From positions 1 through 38,856 of the forward strand of contig SFEP01000015.1 of NCBI GenBank assembly GCA_004557185.1: DNA of 38,856 bases. Reading direction: 5' to 3'. Source of the DNA: Bacteroidales bacterium. Lineage in GTDB: Bacteria > Bacteroidota > Bacteroidia > Bacteroidales > Bacteroidaceae. This document shows positions 24,267 to 31,852 of the stretch, piece by piece. The position numbers and the translations under genes are program-made. Position 1 is the stretch's first letter. Each line of letters opens with the position of its first letter. The notes beneath the pieces are model-generated. The model was not told the origin of the DNA and ran no database searches. It saw only the letters and a program-made list of their open reading frames with translations.

Positions 24267-24810
24267 ATGGCCGACATCACCGCCGACATCAAGGACATTG
24301 AGCCAAAGTGCTCACCCACGATTTTGGCAGTGGCTTCTCGGCAAGATACCTTCGTTCTTTCCGCAAATTCTACCTCTTGATACCCGACATTGAGATTTGG
24401 AAATCGCGATTTCCAAATCTGCTTTGGACGCATATCTACCGCAACTTATCCGCACCGAAGCGAGCGACTACTATATAGACCTTGTGTTCTATAATGTAGT
24501 GCTCAAATGCTATGTGCTCATAGACCTCAAAATCGGCAAAATCACGCATCAGGATGTGGGGCAGATGGATATGTATCGCCGTATGTTCGACGAGTTGAAA
24601 CTCACCGAAGGCGACAACCCCACCATTGGCATCGTGCTGTGCTCCGAAACAGACAAGGATATTGCCCGCTACTCCATTCTCCACGGCAGCGAGCAGTTGT
24701 TTGCCGCCAAATACAAAACCTGTATGCCGACCAATGAGGACCTGCGCAAGGAGATTGAGCACCAAAAGGAACTCTACCTCCTGCAAAACAAAAACGACCC
24801 AAGCGAATGA
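24267..24810 (+). pseudogene. Remnant of a DUF1016/YhcG-type PDDEXK nuclease gene
   Basis: Three pieces of one family lie in order but in three different frames. From 24267 comes a short N-terminus MADITADIKDIE. From about 24302 comes AKVLTHDFGSGFSARYLRSF and then a segment ending LLWTHIYR, which matches the N-terminal DUF1016 domain. From about 24436 comes LIRTEASDYYIDLVFYN, then CYVLIDLKIGKITHQDVGQM and NPTIGIVLCSE, the C-terminal PDDEXK nuclease domain with its D...D-L-K core. An intact protein is about 340-380 residues; roughly half is missing, so at least two internal deletions occurred. The last piece is still an open frame of 137 codons (24397-24810). Composition is more AT-rich than the flanks. 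Family members often sit in restriction or defence islands; no other such gene is nearby. Confidence 0.75.
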
Positions 24811-24905
24811 GGCGTTACGCTACATATAATGACAGCGGCATCCAATGGATCGGCCAAGTGGTTAATGCGCAGTATAGAGATTTATAGTAATATATAGGTA
24901 TTACG

Positions 24906-27701
24906 TTATTTCCCTTTCTTGTTTTTCCCTCCCTTCGCGTCGAAGTTGTAAGTGAAGGAGAGGCGCAGCCAGTGGTGCTGGTAGTCGGTGGAGGTCTCCG
25001 TACGCTCGGTGGCCGACTGCGAGGACCAATACCAGCGCTGGCGGTTCAGTATGTCGTCGGCCTGCAGGGCCACGTCGCCCTTGCCGTGCAGCACCTTGCA
25101 GTGAAGGGTGACCGACCAATCGGGGCGTGCACGGTTCATGTCCGAGGCCGAGTAGCCCTTGTGCCCTTCCAGTGCCAAGTTCGTTTCAGCCGTCCATATC
25201 TTCCACTTGTAGCGGGCGGTGAAGTCGAGGCTGTAGTCCGTCAGTTCCTGGTTGCTCACCGTCTGCGGGGCATAGCGCAGGCTGCTGAACAGGTAAGATG
25301 CCTCCAACTCCACAAACAGGTTTTCCTTTTCGAACGACAGGGCGGGGCACTCCTTCACAAAGGTGCGCTTGCGGCGGTTGGCCTCGGCCGTGGTGGCCTC
25401 GTAGGGGGCTGTGAGGAAACCGTGGCTGCGCTGGTAGCCAGCTTCCAGCCTGTTCTGCAGACGCACATAGTCGCCTAACGCCTGCTCATAGTTGGCGGAG
25501 CCCTTCCACTCTGTGCTGCCGCCCGTGTTCGCCATCATGCGGCGGTAGGCACCCGTCAGGTCGTTATAGAAATACATGGCGCCCAGCGGGTGCAACAGGC
25601 GTTTGAAGTCCAGTCCGAACGACATGACACGCTGGTGCTTCATGATGTTGGCGTAATAGCGCAGCCCAGCGCTGTGGGTGAGCGTGCGGCGTAGCAGCGG
25701 GTTACCCTGCATCACAAAGAGCGGGTTGGTGTTGTCCACATAAGGCACGGTTTCCAGCAAATCGGGCAGACTGGTGCGCAGGGCGTAGTCGGACTCCACC
25801 GATTGCCCGCGCTTTACCTTCCAGCGCAGCGTCATTTGCGGCAGCCACAGGCTTTCGTGGCGCTGCTTGTCAACATCGAGCAAGCCACGCACATAGGTCA
25901 GACGCTCGCGCTGGTGCTGCAGCTGCACCTGGGGGATGAGGCTCACTGCCCCCAGGTTGAGCGTGGCGGCGAGCGTGCCCTGGTGCTGGTCGGTGGTGTG
26001 GCGGTGGTTGTAACTGTTGGGGTCGGGAGCCGTTGCCGAGGCGGCGTCGGCTGGAGCGGCGTCGTGGTCGGTCACGTGGTGCTCCTGACGGTCGTGGCTG
26101 CGCGTGTGGCTAAATTCGTAGCCCGTCTTGAGCAGCAGCCGTTTGCCCAGCCACACCTGGTAGTTGGCGTGGGTTGTGGCTTGTAGGGAATGTTCGGGGC
26201 GGTGGTCTGTTTCGTAGCGCAGCACGTTGGCCGTGGGGTCGATGCGGTAGCGCAGGTCGCGCTCGCCCAGGGCGTCGGCCTTGCTGTCGGTGTAGTGCAG
26301 CGAGCCGCCCACGCTCAACTGCCCGTTGCTGCGCAGCATGCGCTGTGCACCCACGTTGACATGGCCCACCATCTTGTCCTGCCACGTGTTGGTGCGGTAG
26401 AGGGAGCGCGAGGTGGGCGTGCCCTCGGCCTCAAGCAGGTTGTCGGTGGCAAAAGCCTGGTCGAGTGGGTGGCGCGTGGCGGTGTAGGGGTCGGCGTCGT
26501 ACACGGCATTGCGCTGCGTCTGCGTGGTCTGCGATTTTTCATACGACCACCCGCCGCGCACCGTAATCCACGTCACACTGTCGGGCATGAACTGGCCGTA
26601 GAACGACACCTCGGGCTTCGCCAGATGCGCGTATTTGCGCGTCTCCGTCAGACTGAAAGTGCGGTCAGCCCCAGGCATGAAGGTCTCGCGGTTTTCGCGG
26701 CTCGTGCCCCAGCCGTCGGTGTGCTGCCCTTCGGCATTGACGGAGAAGAAATTCTTCAGCGTAGCCTTGCCATTTTTCCTTTGCCACTGGTGCTTGTAGC
26801 CCACGGAGCCGAACTGCTGCTTGCCGTAGGCGTCGCGCGAGCCTGAACTGCTGCCGCCGAAGGTCTTGCTGAATATCTGGCGGTTGATGTTGTTGATGTT
26901 GCCGTATGCCATCAGCGGGTTGGCATCGGAGAGGTACATGGCGTCGAGCCGTGCCAGGTAGCCCTTGGGTGTTTGATACGCCCCCTGAGCCGTGCCATAC
27001 CATTTGTCAAGAAATCCCGGCTTCACCTGTATGTCGAGCACGTGGTCTTCCTCGCCGTCGTCGCGCCCCGTGTGCACCTTCTGCTTGCTTGCCTTGTTGT
27101 AGGCCTTGATGCGGTCCACCGCCTCGGCTGGCAAACGTTCCTGCAGCAGGGTGTTGTCGGCAAACATTTCCTCGCCGTTCACCAGTATGCGCACGGGCTT
27201 GCCCATCCAGTAGAGCTTGCCGTCCTGCTGCGTCACGCCTGGCAACTGCTTGATGAGTTCGTCGAGACGCGCCCCCTCGCTCAGGTTGAAGGCGGCGGGG
27301 TTGAACACCACCGTGTCGCCCCGCATCACAAAGCGGCGTGCCTTGGCGCTGGCCACGGCGGTGCGCAGCAGCACCTCCGAGGGCTTGAGGGCAATGTCGC
27401 CCAGGTTGAGCGTGTCGGTGCCCTCCATGGCGGCAAAGCTAATCTTGCGCGGGTGGTAGCCCACGAAGGTGGCTTCAAGTCGGCAGTTGGACCCCGCTAT
27501 GTTGCGGGCAAAGTGCCCCGTGCTGTCGCAATGGAACTGGTAGAACCCCGTGGCGTTTTCGTGAATGTTGAGTATGGTGACTTCTGCACCGGGCAGCGCT
27601 TCACCCGTTTGGGCATCGACAATGCGCCCCGTCACCACGTCGGCTGCGGCGCTGAGGCTGCCGATCAACACAAGGAGGAGGAAGAGAAGAGGGTGTTTCA
27701 T
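24906..27701 (-). CDS. Outer-membrane beta-barrel receptor with N-terminal carboxypeptidase-like domain
   Basis: A 931-residue outer-membrane protein. Start MKHPLLFLLLVLIGSLSAAA is a signal peptide; the frame is open to 27872, but a promoter element at 27803-27810 places transcription after that. Residues about 24-110 form the CarboxypepD_reg-like domain (GRIVDAQTGEALPGAEVTIL). A plug-like region follows (RLDELIKQLPGVTQQDGKLY, VRILVNGEEMF), then a long barrel of aromatic beta-strands ending WLRLSFTYNFDAKGG. This layout is that of the 'outer membrane beta-barrel protein' (OMP_b-brl_3) group related to TonB-dependent receptors; it lacks an obvious TonB box and SusD partner. Likely monocistronic. 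The substrate is unknown. It ends 95 bp from the convergent DUF1016 remnant. Confidence 0.87.
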   Translation of the reverse strand: MKHPLLFLLLVLIGSLSAAADVVTGRIVDAQTGEALPGAEVTILNIHENATGFYQFHCDSTGHFARNIAGSNCRLEATFVGYHPRKISFAAMEGTDTLNLGDIALKPSEVLLRTAVASAKARRFVMRGDTVVFNPAAFNLSEGARLDELIKQLPGVTQQDGKLYWMGKPVRILVNGEEMFADNTLLQERLPAEAVDRIKAYNKASKQKVHTGRDDGEEDHVLDIQVKPGFLDKWYGTAQGAYQTPKGYLARLDAMYLSDANPLMAYGNINNINRQIFSKTFGGSSSGSRDAYGKQQFGSVGYKHQWQRKNGKATLKNFFSVNAEGQHTDGWGTSRENRETFMPGADRTFSLTETRKYAHLAKPEVSFYGQFMPDSVTWITVRGGWSYEKSQTTQTQRNAVYDADPYTATRHPLDQAFATDNLLEAEGTPTSRSLYRTNTWQDKMVGHVNVGAQRMLRSNGQLSVGGSLHYTDSKADALGERDLRYRIDPTANVLRYETDHRPEHSLQATTHANYQVWLGKRLLLKTGYEFSHTRSHDRQEHHVTDHDAAPADAASATAPDPNSYNHRHTTDQHQGTLAATLNLGAVSLIPQVQLQHQRERLTYVRGLLDVDKQRHESLWLPQMTLRWKVKRGQSVESDYALRTSLPDLLETVPYVDNTNPLFVMQGNPLLRRTLTHSAGLRYYANIMKHQRVMSFGLDFKRLLHPLGAMYFYNDLTGAYRRMMANTGGSTEWKGSANYEQALGDYVRLQNRLEAGYQRSHGFLTAPYEATTAEANRRKRTFVKECPALSFEKENLFVELEASYLFSSLRYAPQTVSNQELTDYSLDFTARYKWKIWTAETNLALEGHKGYSASDMNRARPDWSVTLHCKVLHGKGDVALQADDILNRQRWYWSSQSATERTETSTDYQHHWLRLSFTYNFDAKGGKNKKGK

Positions 27702-27802
27702 GGTACATGCAAAAAAGGAATAGGGCAAATGCCGTAGCCAGCGCCGCGCTCGTGGCGGCGGTGAGGCCGACTGGGCGGGAGGCATCTCGCCGTATCTGGC
27801 TG

Positions 27803-27810
27803 CAAAGGTA
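27803..27810 (-). promoter_or_regulatory. -7 promoter element for the beta-barrel receptor gene
   Basis: TACCTTTG on the minus strand matches TAnnTTTG exactly; no -33 TTTG at 19-21 bp. It predicts a leader of about 95 nt before the start codon at 27701. Confidence 0.5.
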
Positions 27811-28014
27811 GAACGGATGGGGTGGTTGAGGAAGCGTTTTGCGTGTTTTATTCCTATATAATACGACCACACGCTGCCGTGCCTTGCCCTGACTGCTGCG
27901 GGCGAATGCCTCGCTGACGGCTGTGGGTGGCCGGCGGCTGTTCGAAAGGGTGTCGCGCGTGGCCTTTACGTTCACGCCGTGCGCCATGACGGGAACGGGC
28001 TTCGGTCGTTGTCA

Positions 28015-28102
28015 TCGGGCGTGGACAACGTTGACCTCGGGCGTGGACAACGTTGCCCTTGGCCGTGGACAACGTAGCCCTCGGCCGTGGACAACGAACA
28101 AA
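28015..28102. repeat. Tandem array of four 22-bp units, related to the array at 9358
   Basis: Units start at 28015, 28037, 28059 and 28081, 22 bp apart. Shared core is GG(G/C)CGTGGACAACGTTG(A/C)CC with decay in the last two. The first two contain the perfect dyad CAACGTTG. The core resembles the 9358 array: both have GGCGTGG, then AACGT, then GCC at the same spacing. It lies upstream of the receptor promoter and beyond the terminator of the phosphoesterase gene, so outside transcripts. Confidence 0.85.
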
Positions 28103-28169
28103 CCCGCTTTTTGTCATGGCAGCAAGCCTGCGCGTGACGCTTTGGTGTCGTGCAGAAACGGATTCAAGG

Positions 28170-28211
28170 TGGTGAAAAACAACGGCATAGGTCGTGCTTC
28201 AACCTATGCCG
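28170..28211 (-). terminator. Rho-independent terminator after the phosphoesterase gene
   Basis: CGGCATAGGT (28183-28192) pairs perfectly with ACCTATGCCG (28202-28211). On the minus strand the stem is followed by TTGTTTTTCACC. It is about 120 bp after the stop at 28330. The plus strand also has GTGTTTTC after the stem, so it may be bidirectional. Confidence 0.8.
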
Positions 28212-28329
28212 TGGGTGTTTTCAATACCAACCAAACAGATTCTCATCAGACCACCACATGCTGCTGGCGTAGTTGTTCGATATGTCGCATTCGCAGTTGT
28301 GCACTGCACGTACTGCTGAGGGAACTATT

Positions 28330-29541
28330 TTACAACCCCTCGCGCAGCAGCAGGGTGCGCCCTGTGGCGTCGAGCACGCGCAGGGTGAGGCCCTTGGGGC
28401 TGCGTTCGAGCACCAGCAGCGTGGCCTCTTGCAGGTCGTAGCCACCGCCCACCACCAAGGGGTAAGGGTTGCCGGCGGCCTGCGCTTCGTGAAAGGCGTA
28501 GCGGTGCGTGTGGGCGCACACTTCGAGGTTGAAGGGCGCGCGCCGCAGTGTTTCGCCCCACAGCTTGAGGCAGGGGTTGTACTCGTCGGTGTCGCCGCCC
28601 CAGATGGGTATGTGGTGAATGAGCAGGCGGCACTTGGCGCGGCGGAAGTCGCGGCTCTTCAGTTCCTCTTGCAGAAAGCGGAGTTGTTCTTGGCGGAAGC
28701 GGCTGAAGTCGTTCAAGCCGTAGTACACCCAGTGGCTGTCGGGCTTGTCCTCGCCGCAGTCGAGGAGCACAAAGCGCGTGTCGCCCCAGGTGAAGGCGCC
28801 GTAGGTGCGGTTGCCCTGCAGGTCGAGCATGGGCAGCAGGCCGTCGGCGTAGGCATTCCTTATTTCATGGTTGCCGCGCACCACCACCATGGGCACCTCG
28901 GCAGCGCGGAAGGCCTGCGTCAGCTGCTGCAGTTTGTGCAGGGCATCGGCAGGTGATGCGGGTTCGGAGAGGCAGTCGCCGTTGACAATGGTAAAGTCGG
29001 GCTGCAGGCTGTCGGCCAGCGCGGCCATGGCGTCCACGGTTTGCTGCACGTTATGCAGGTCGTTCACCACCACGGCTCTCCAAGTGTGCGCCCCGCTTTG
29101 TGGCAGACGCGAGGTGTAGAAGCGGGTGCGGGCCGTGCGACCGAAGCGTTTGCTGTAAGCTTGGTTCTGCGTAATCTCGGTGGCGCAGACGCGGTAGACG
29201 AAGGGCTGGCCCGCGGTCAGACTGTCGAGGCGTACGGCGTGCAGCATCGACGACGTGACCTCCTGCCCCCCGTCGAGCTGGCGGGCGCGGTGCAGGTGGA
29301 GCGAGTCGGTGCCATATTCCACCCAGGTGTGGCAACTTCTGCGGGTGTGAAACATGACCGTCACGCCCTGGTGCGACATGCGCAGCAGGTAGGGCGTGCC
29401 GTGGAACAGGGAATCGGAGGGGCAGGTGGCGTGGGCTTGTGCCAGACCCGTAGCGGGTGTGAAGCCAGTGGCAAGCAGGCAGGCCGCGGCAAGCAGACCT
29501 CGGGCAGCGAGCAGGAGGCTGTGGCGCAGGGTGTGTTTCAT
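28330..29541 (-). CDS. Secreted calcineurin-like metallophosphoesterase with N-terminal Fn3-like domain
   Basis: A 403-residue exported phosphoesterase. Start MKHTLRHSLLLAARGLLAAA is a signal peptide; the frame is open to 29637, but that stretch reads through a terminator. Residues about 50-145 resemble the purple-acid-phosphatase N-terminal domain (VTVMFHTRRSCHTWVEYGTD). The catalytic domain has all five metal motifs: NDLH (Asp161, His163), NGD (Asp189), GNHE (Asn224, His225), HH (309-310) and AHTH (His344, His346). It should hydrolyse phosphomono- or diesters with a two-metal centre in the periplasm; the substrate is not known. A terminator lies upstream (for the small lipoprotein gene) and another downstream, so it is probably expressed alone or by read-through. 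Confidence 0.9.
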   Translation of the reverse strand: MKHTLRHSLLLAARGLLAAACLLATGFTPATGLAQAHATCPSDSLFHGTPYLLRMSHQGVTVMFHTRRSCHTWVEYGTDSLHLHRARQLDGGQEVTSSMLHAVRLDSLTAGQPFVYRVCATEITQNQAYSKRFGRTARTRFYTSRLPQSGAHTWRAVVVNDLHNVQQTVDAMAALADSLQPDFTIVNGDCLSEPASPADALHKLQQLTQAFRAAEVPMVVVRGNHEIRNAYADGLLPMLDLQGNRTYGAFTWGDTRFVLLDCGEDKPDSHWVYYGLNDFSRFRQEQLRFLQEELKSRDFRRAKCRLLIHHIPIWGGDTDEYNPCLKLWGETLRRAPFNLEVCAHTHRYAFHEAQAAGNPYPLVVGGGYDLQEATLLVLERSPKGLTLRVLDATGRTLLLREGL

Positions 29542-29572
29542 AGCAAGTCGTAGAGTGTAAGTAAGGTAACAT

Positions 29573-29604
29573 AAAAAAAACCTGCGGAACACGGTCCCAC
29601 AGGT
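29573..29604 (-). terminator. Rho-independent terminator after the small lipoprotein gene
   Basis: On the minus strand ACCTGTGGGAC pairs with GTTCCGCAGGT across a 3-nt loop (29580-29604), followed by eight U (A-run at 29573-29580). It is 64 bp past the stop and only 32 bp before the phosphoesterase start. Confidence 0.85.
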
Positions 29605-29667
29605 CTCAGTTTCTCTCGTTGTTCGCGAGTTTCGCATAAGCCGCGAGGCAGCTCATGCTTCAGGCTC

Positions 29668-29850
29668 TCAAGCCTGAGCGGCGCTGTCGGTAGCGGCGCT
29701 ATCAGCAACTACGCTGTCAGCAGCGGCGCTGTCAACAACTGCGCTGTCAGCAGCTACGCTGTCGGTAGCAGGAGCTTCAGAAGTTTTGTTGCCGCAAGAA
29801 GCGAAAGAGATAGCAGCGAAAGCTACGAACATGAAAACTAACTTTTTCAT
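29668..29850 (-). CDS. Small repeat-bearing lipoprotein (60 residues)
   Basis: A 60-residue predicted lipoprotein. MKKLVFMFVAFAAISFAS is followed by Cys19 (lipobox FASC). The mature part of about 42 residues is almost only Ala, Asp, Ser, Val and Thr in five-residue repeats of D-S-(A/V)-(A/V)-x: TDSVAADSAVVDSAAADSVV and so on. It has no known catalytic motif. Small lipoproteins of this kind are widespread in Bacteroidales and often highly expressed, but their role is unknown. The frame is open upstream to 30324, yet a perfect promoter at 29903-29933 and a classic signal sequence fix the start at 29850. It has its own strong terminator. The acidic repeat could be extended or shortened by slippage. 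Confidence 0.85.
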   Translation of the reverse strand: MKKLVFMFVAFAAISFASCGNKTSEAPATDSVAADSAVVDSAAADSVVADSAATDSAAQA

Positions 29851-29902
29851 TGTGTCTTGAAATTTTTTAAGTAAAACAATCAATTGCCTTTCTAAAACGC
29901 TG

Positions 29903-29933
29903 CAAAGGTACGGACTTTTTATGTCCATCCAAA
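29903..29933 (-). promoter_or_regulatory. Promoter of the small lipoprotein gene (TTTG-N19-TACCTTTG)
   Basis: On the minus strand TTTG (29933-29930), a 19-bp spacer and TACCTTTG (29910-29903) match both elements of the Bacteroidota consensus. Transcription should start near 29897, giving a leader of about 47 nt. Confidence 0.8.
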
Positions 29934-30084
29934 TGTTTGCCTCTTTTTTTTTACATTTACCCCTGTTTTTTTTACCTCGTTGTATGATAATGCTTTTGAA
30001 TGGAAAGTGTGGATAACAAAAAGCCGTGTGCGCTTGTCGGTAGGCCTGCGTTCGCGCCGTGGGCAAGGCGTGGGCTGGGCGGGC

Positions 30085-30118
30085 TATATATATAAAGGAG
30101 TGTATATATAAAGGAGTG
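30085..30118 (-). repeat. Two tandem copies of CACTCCTTTATATATA
   Basis: Read on the minus strand, CACTCCTTTATATATA is followed directly by a second copy with two more bases of TA. The same motif appears singly at 32927-32944 and, in variants, at 31820 and 15231. Here it lies about 190 bp upstream of the lipoprotein transcription start, in the gap between divergent genes, so it is not in that 5' leader. Confidence 0.6.
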
Positions 30119-30158
30119 TGAGGCGTGCTGGGCGTGGTAAAAGAAATGAGCGCGTTTC

Positions 30159-30189
30159 TTTGCCCTGCACGCTCTTTGCTGTACTTTTG
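30159..30189 (+). promoter_or_regulatory. Promoter of the mtaB operon (TTTG-N19-TACTTTTG)
   Basis: TTTG at 30159-30162 and TACTTTTG at 30182-30189 with a 19-bp spacer match the full Bacteroidota consensus. Transcription should begin near 30195, about 195 nt upstream of mtaB. Confidence 0.75.
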
Positions 30190-30194
30190 CAACA

Positions 30195-30390
30195 CTTTGC
30201 CGCAGGCCAGCAGCTGTAAGCGAGGCGGAGCGGCGGTATGACAACGATAAAGGTGGGTTACATGCATTCGCTTTGTCGTATTCCCGATTTGCTTCTGCAC
30301 CAGAGAGAAGCGGAAGGATGACAAGACGTGACCCCAGAATCTCTAAACATTCAACGGTGGGTAATAATAGAACCCACCTAACACAAGACC
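30195..30390 (+). promoter_or_regulatory. Long structured mtaB leader with alternative pairings
   Basis: The strand AACCCACC (30371-30378), ending 12 nt before the start codon, can pair with GGTGGGT at 30356-30362 (7 bp, 9-nt loop) or with GGTGGGTT at 30252-30259 (8 bp, distal). The two pairings exclude each other. Further stems are ACGATAAAG/CTTTGTCGT (one mismatch) and GCTTCT/AGAAGC. No known riboswitch signature was recognised. Regulation of initiation by this switch is inference. Confidence 0.4.
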
Positions 30391-31716
30391 ATGCTGAAGA
30401 ACAAGACTGCGGCGTACCACACGCTGGGGTGCAAACTCAACTTTGCCGAGACCTCCTCGCTGCGCGACCAACTGGAACGCGCTGGCGTGCGCACCGCCGC
30501 CAAGGGCGAACGCGCCGACATCTGCATAGTGAACACCTGCTCGGTGACCGACGTGGCCGATGCCAAATGCCGCCAGGCCATACACCGCCTGACGCGTGAG
30601 CATCCCGGGGCCTACGTGGTGGTGATGGGATGCTACGCACAGCTGCAGGCGGGGCAGATAGCCGCCTTCCCCGGTGTGGACCTCGTGCTGGGACAGGAGC
30701 AGAAAGGCGACGTGCTGCGCTACATGGAGCAGGGCATGGCACAGAAACTCACCCTGGCCAAGGGCGACGCCTGCCACCAGGCCTTTGCCGTGCCCACGGC
30801 CGACATTCGCACCTTTGTGCCCTCGTGCTCCTGCGGCGACCGCACCCGTTACTTCCTGAAAGTGCAGGATGGCTGCAACTATTATTGCACCTACTGCACC
30901 ATTCCCATAGCCCGCGGACGTTCGCGCAACGGCTCCATAGCCTCGCTCGTGGAGCAGGCACAGCAGGTGGCGGAGCAGGGCGGACGTGAAATTGTGATTA
31001 CGGGCGTGAACACGGGCGACTTTGGGCGAACAACGGGCGAAAGCTTCATCAATCTGCTGCGTGCCCTCGACGGCGTGCAGGGCATCGAACGCTACCGCAT
31101 TTCGAGCATCGAACCAAACCTGCTGACCGACGAGATTCTGGACTTCTGCGCCGCGTCGCGCGCCTTCATGCCCCACTTCCACCTGCCCCTGCAGTGCGGC
31201 TCGGATGCGGTGCTGCGCCTGATGCACCGCCACTACGACACGGCGCTCTTTGCCAGCAAGGTTGAGGCCATACGCCGCCGCTTGCCCGATGCCTTTATCG
31301 GCGTCGACGTGATAGTGGGCATGCGGGGCGAGGAAGATGCGTACTTCGAGGAATCGTACCGCTTCATTGAGAGCCTCGACATTTCGCAACTACACGTGTT
31401 TGCCTACAGCGAGCGGCCGGGCACCAAGGCGCTCAGTATACCGCACCGCGTGGATGCCGCCACGAAGCATGCCCGCAGCCAGCGCTTGCTGGCCCTTTCG
31501 GAGCAGAAGCGCCGCGCTTTCTACGCCCGCTTTGTAGGCACAAGCCGCCCTGTGCTCTGGGAGCATGCCCGCGAAGGCGAACCGCTCCAGGGCTTCACCG
31601 ACAACTACCTGCGCTGCGTGCAGCCCGAGGGCGTAGCCGTGGCCGACAACACCATCAGCACGGTGACACTGAGCGGCCTGACCGAAAACGGCGAATGCCT
31701 CACGACGAAAGCGTAG
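30391..31716 (+). CDS. mtaB: tRNA t6A37 methylthiotransferase
   Basis: MtaB is a radical-SAM enzyme that adds a methylthio group to t6A at position 37 of ANN-decoding tRNAs. The 441-residue protein has the UPF0004 N-terminal domain with its three cluster cysteines: Cys14 in TLGCKLN, Cys50 in NTCSVTD, Cys81 in MGCYAQ. The radical-SAM domain has C162-x3-C166-x2-C169 in DGCNYYCTYC, followed by the motif TIPIARGRSRN, then HFHLPLQCGSDAVLRLMHR and GVDVIVGMRGE. A short C-terminal TRAM-like region follows, from about residue 380. The length and N-terminal HTLGCKLNFAE pattern distinguish MtaB from MiaB and RimO. It opens a gene row with a glycosyltransferase (115 bp later) and a methyltransferase, and it has a 195-nt leader. 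Confidence 0.94.
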   Translation: MLKNKTAAYHTLGCKLNFAETSSLRDQLERAGVRTAAKGERADICIVNTCSVTDVADAKCRQAIHRLTREHPGAYVVVMGCYAQLQAGQIAAFPGVDLVLGQEQKGDVLRYMEQGMAQKLTLAKGDACHQAFAVPTADIRTFVPSCSCGDRTRYFLKVQDGCNYYCTYCTIPIARGRSRNGSIASLVEQAQQVAEQGGREIVITGVNTGDFGRTTGESFINLLRALDGVQGIERYRISSIEPNLLTDEILDFCAASRAFMPHFHLPLQCGSDAVLRLMHRHYDTALFASKVEAIRRRLPDAFIGVDVIVGMRGEEDAYFEESYRFIESLDISQLHVFAYSERPGTKALSIPHRVDAATKHARSQRLLALSEQKRRAFYARFVGTSRPVLWEHAREGEPLQGFTDNYLRCVQPEGVAVADNTISTVTLSGLTENGECLTTKA

Positions 31717-31819
31717 CGCCGCGTCTCAAAACAGGTATTCTGAGCCAGAAACATAATTTGTATCATGCTAAAAGGTGTGACGGTGGAAATACCCAGAAGC
31801 CGCCTTCACCCTTTCCCTT

Positions 31820-31834
31820 CTCCTTATATATATG
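31820..31834 (+). repeat. CTCCTTATATATATG motif upstream of the glycosyltransferase
   Basis: CTCC followed by an alternating TA run ends 19 bp before the preferred start codon at 31853; its own last bases form an ATG at 31832, the alternative start. Same motif as at 15231 and 32927. Confidence 0.5.
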
Positions 31835-31852
31835 TCAACAGCCAACACACCC

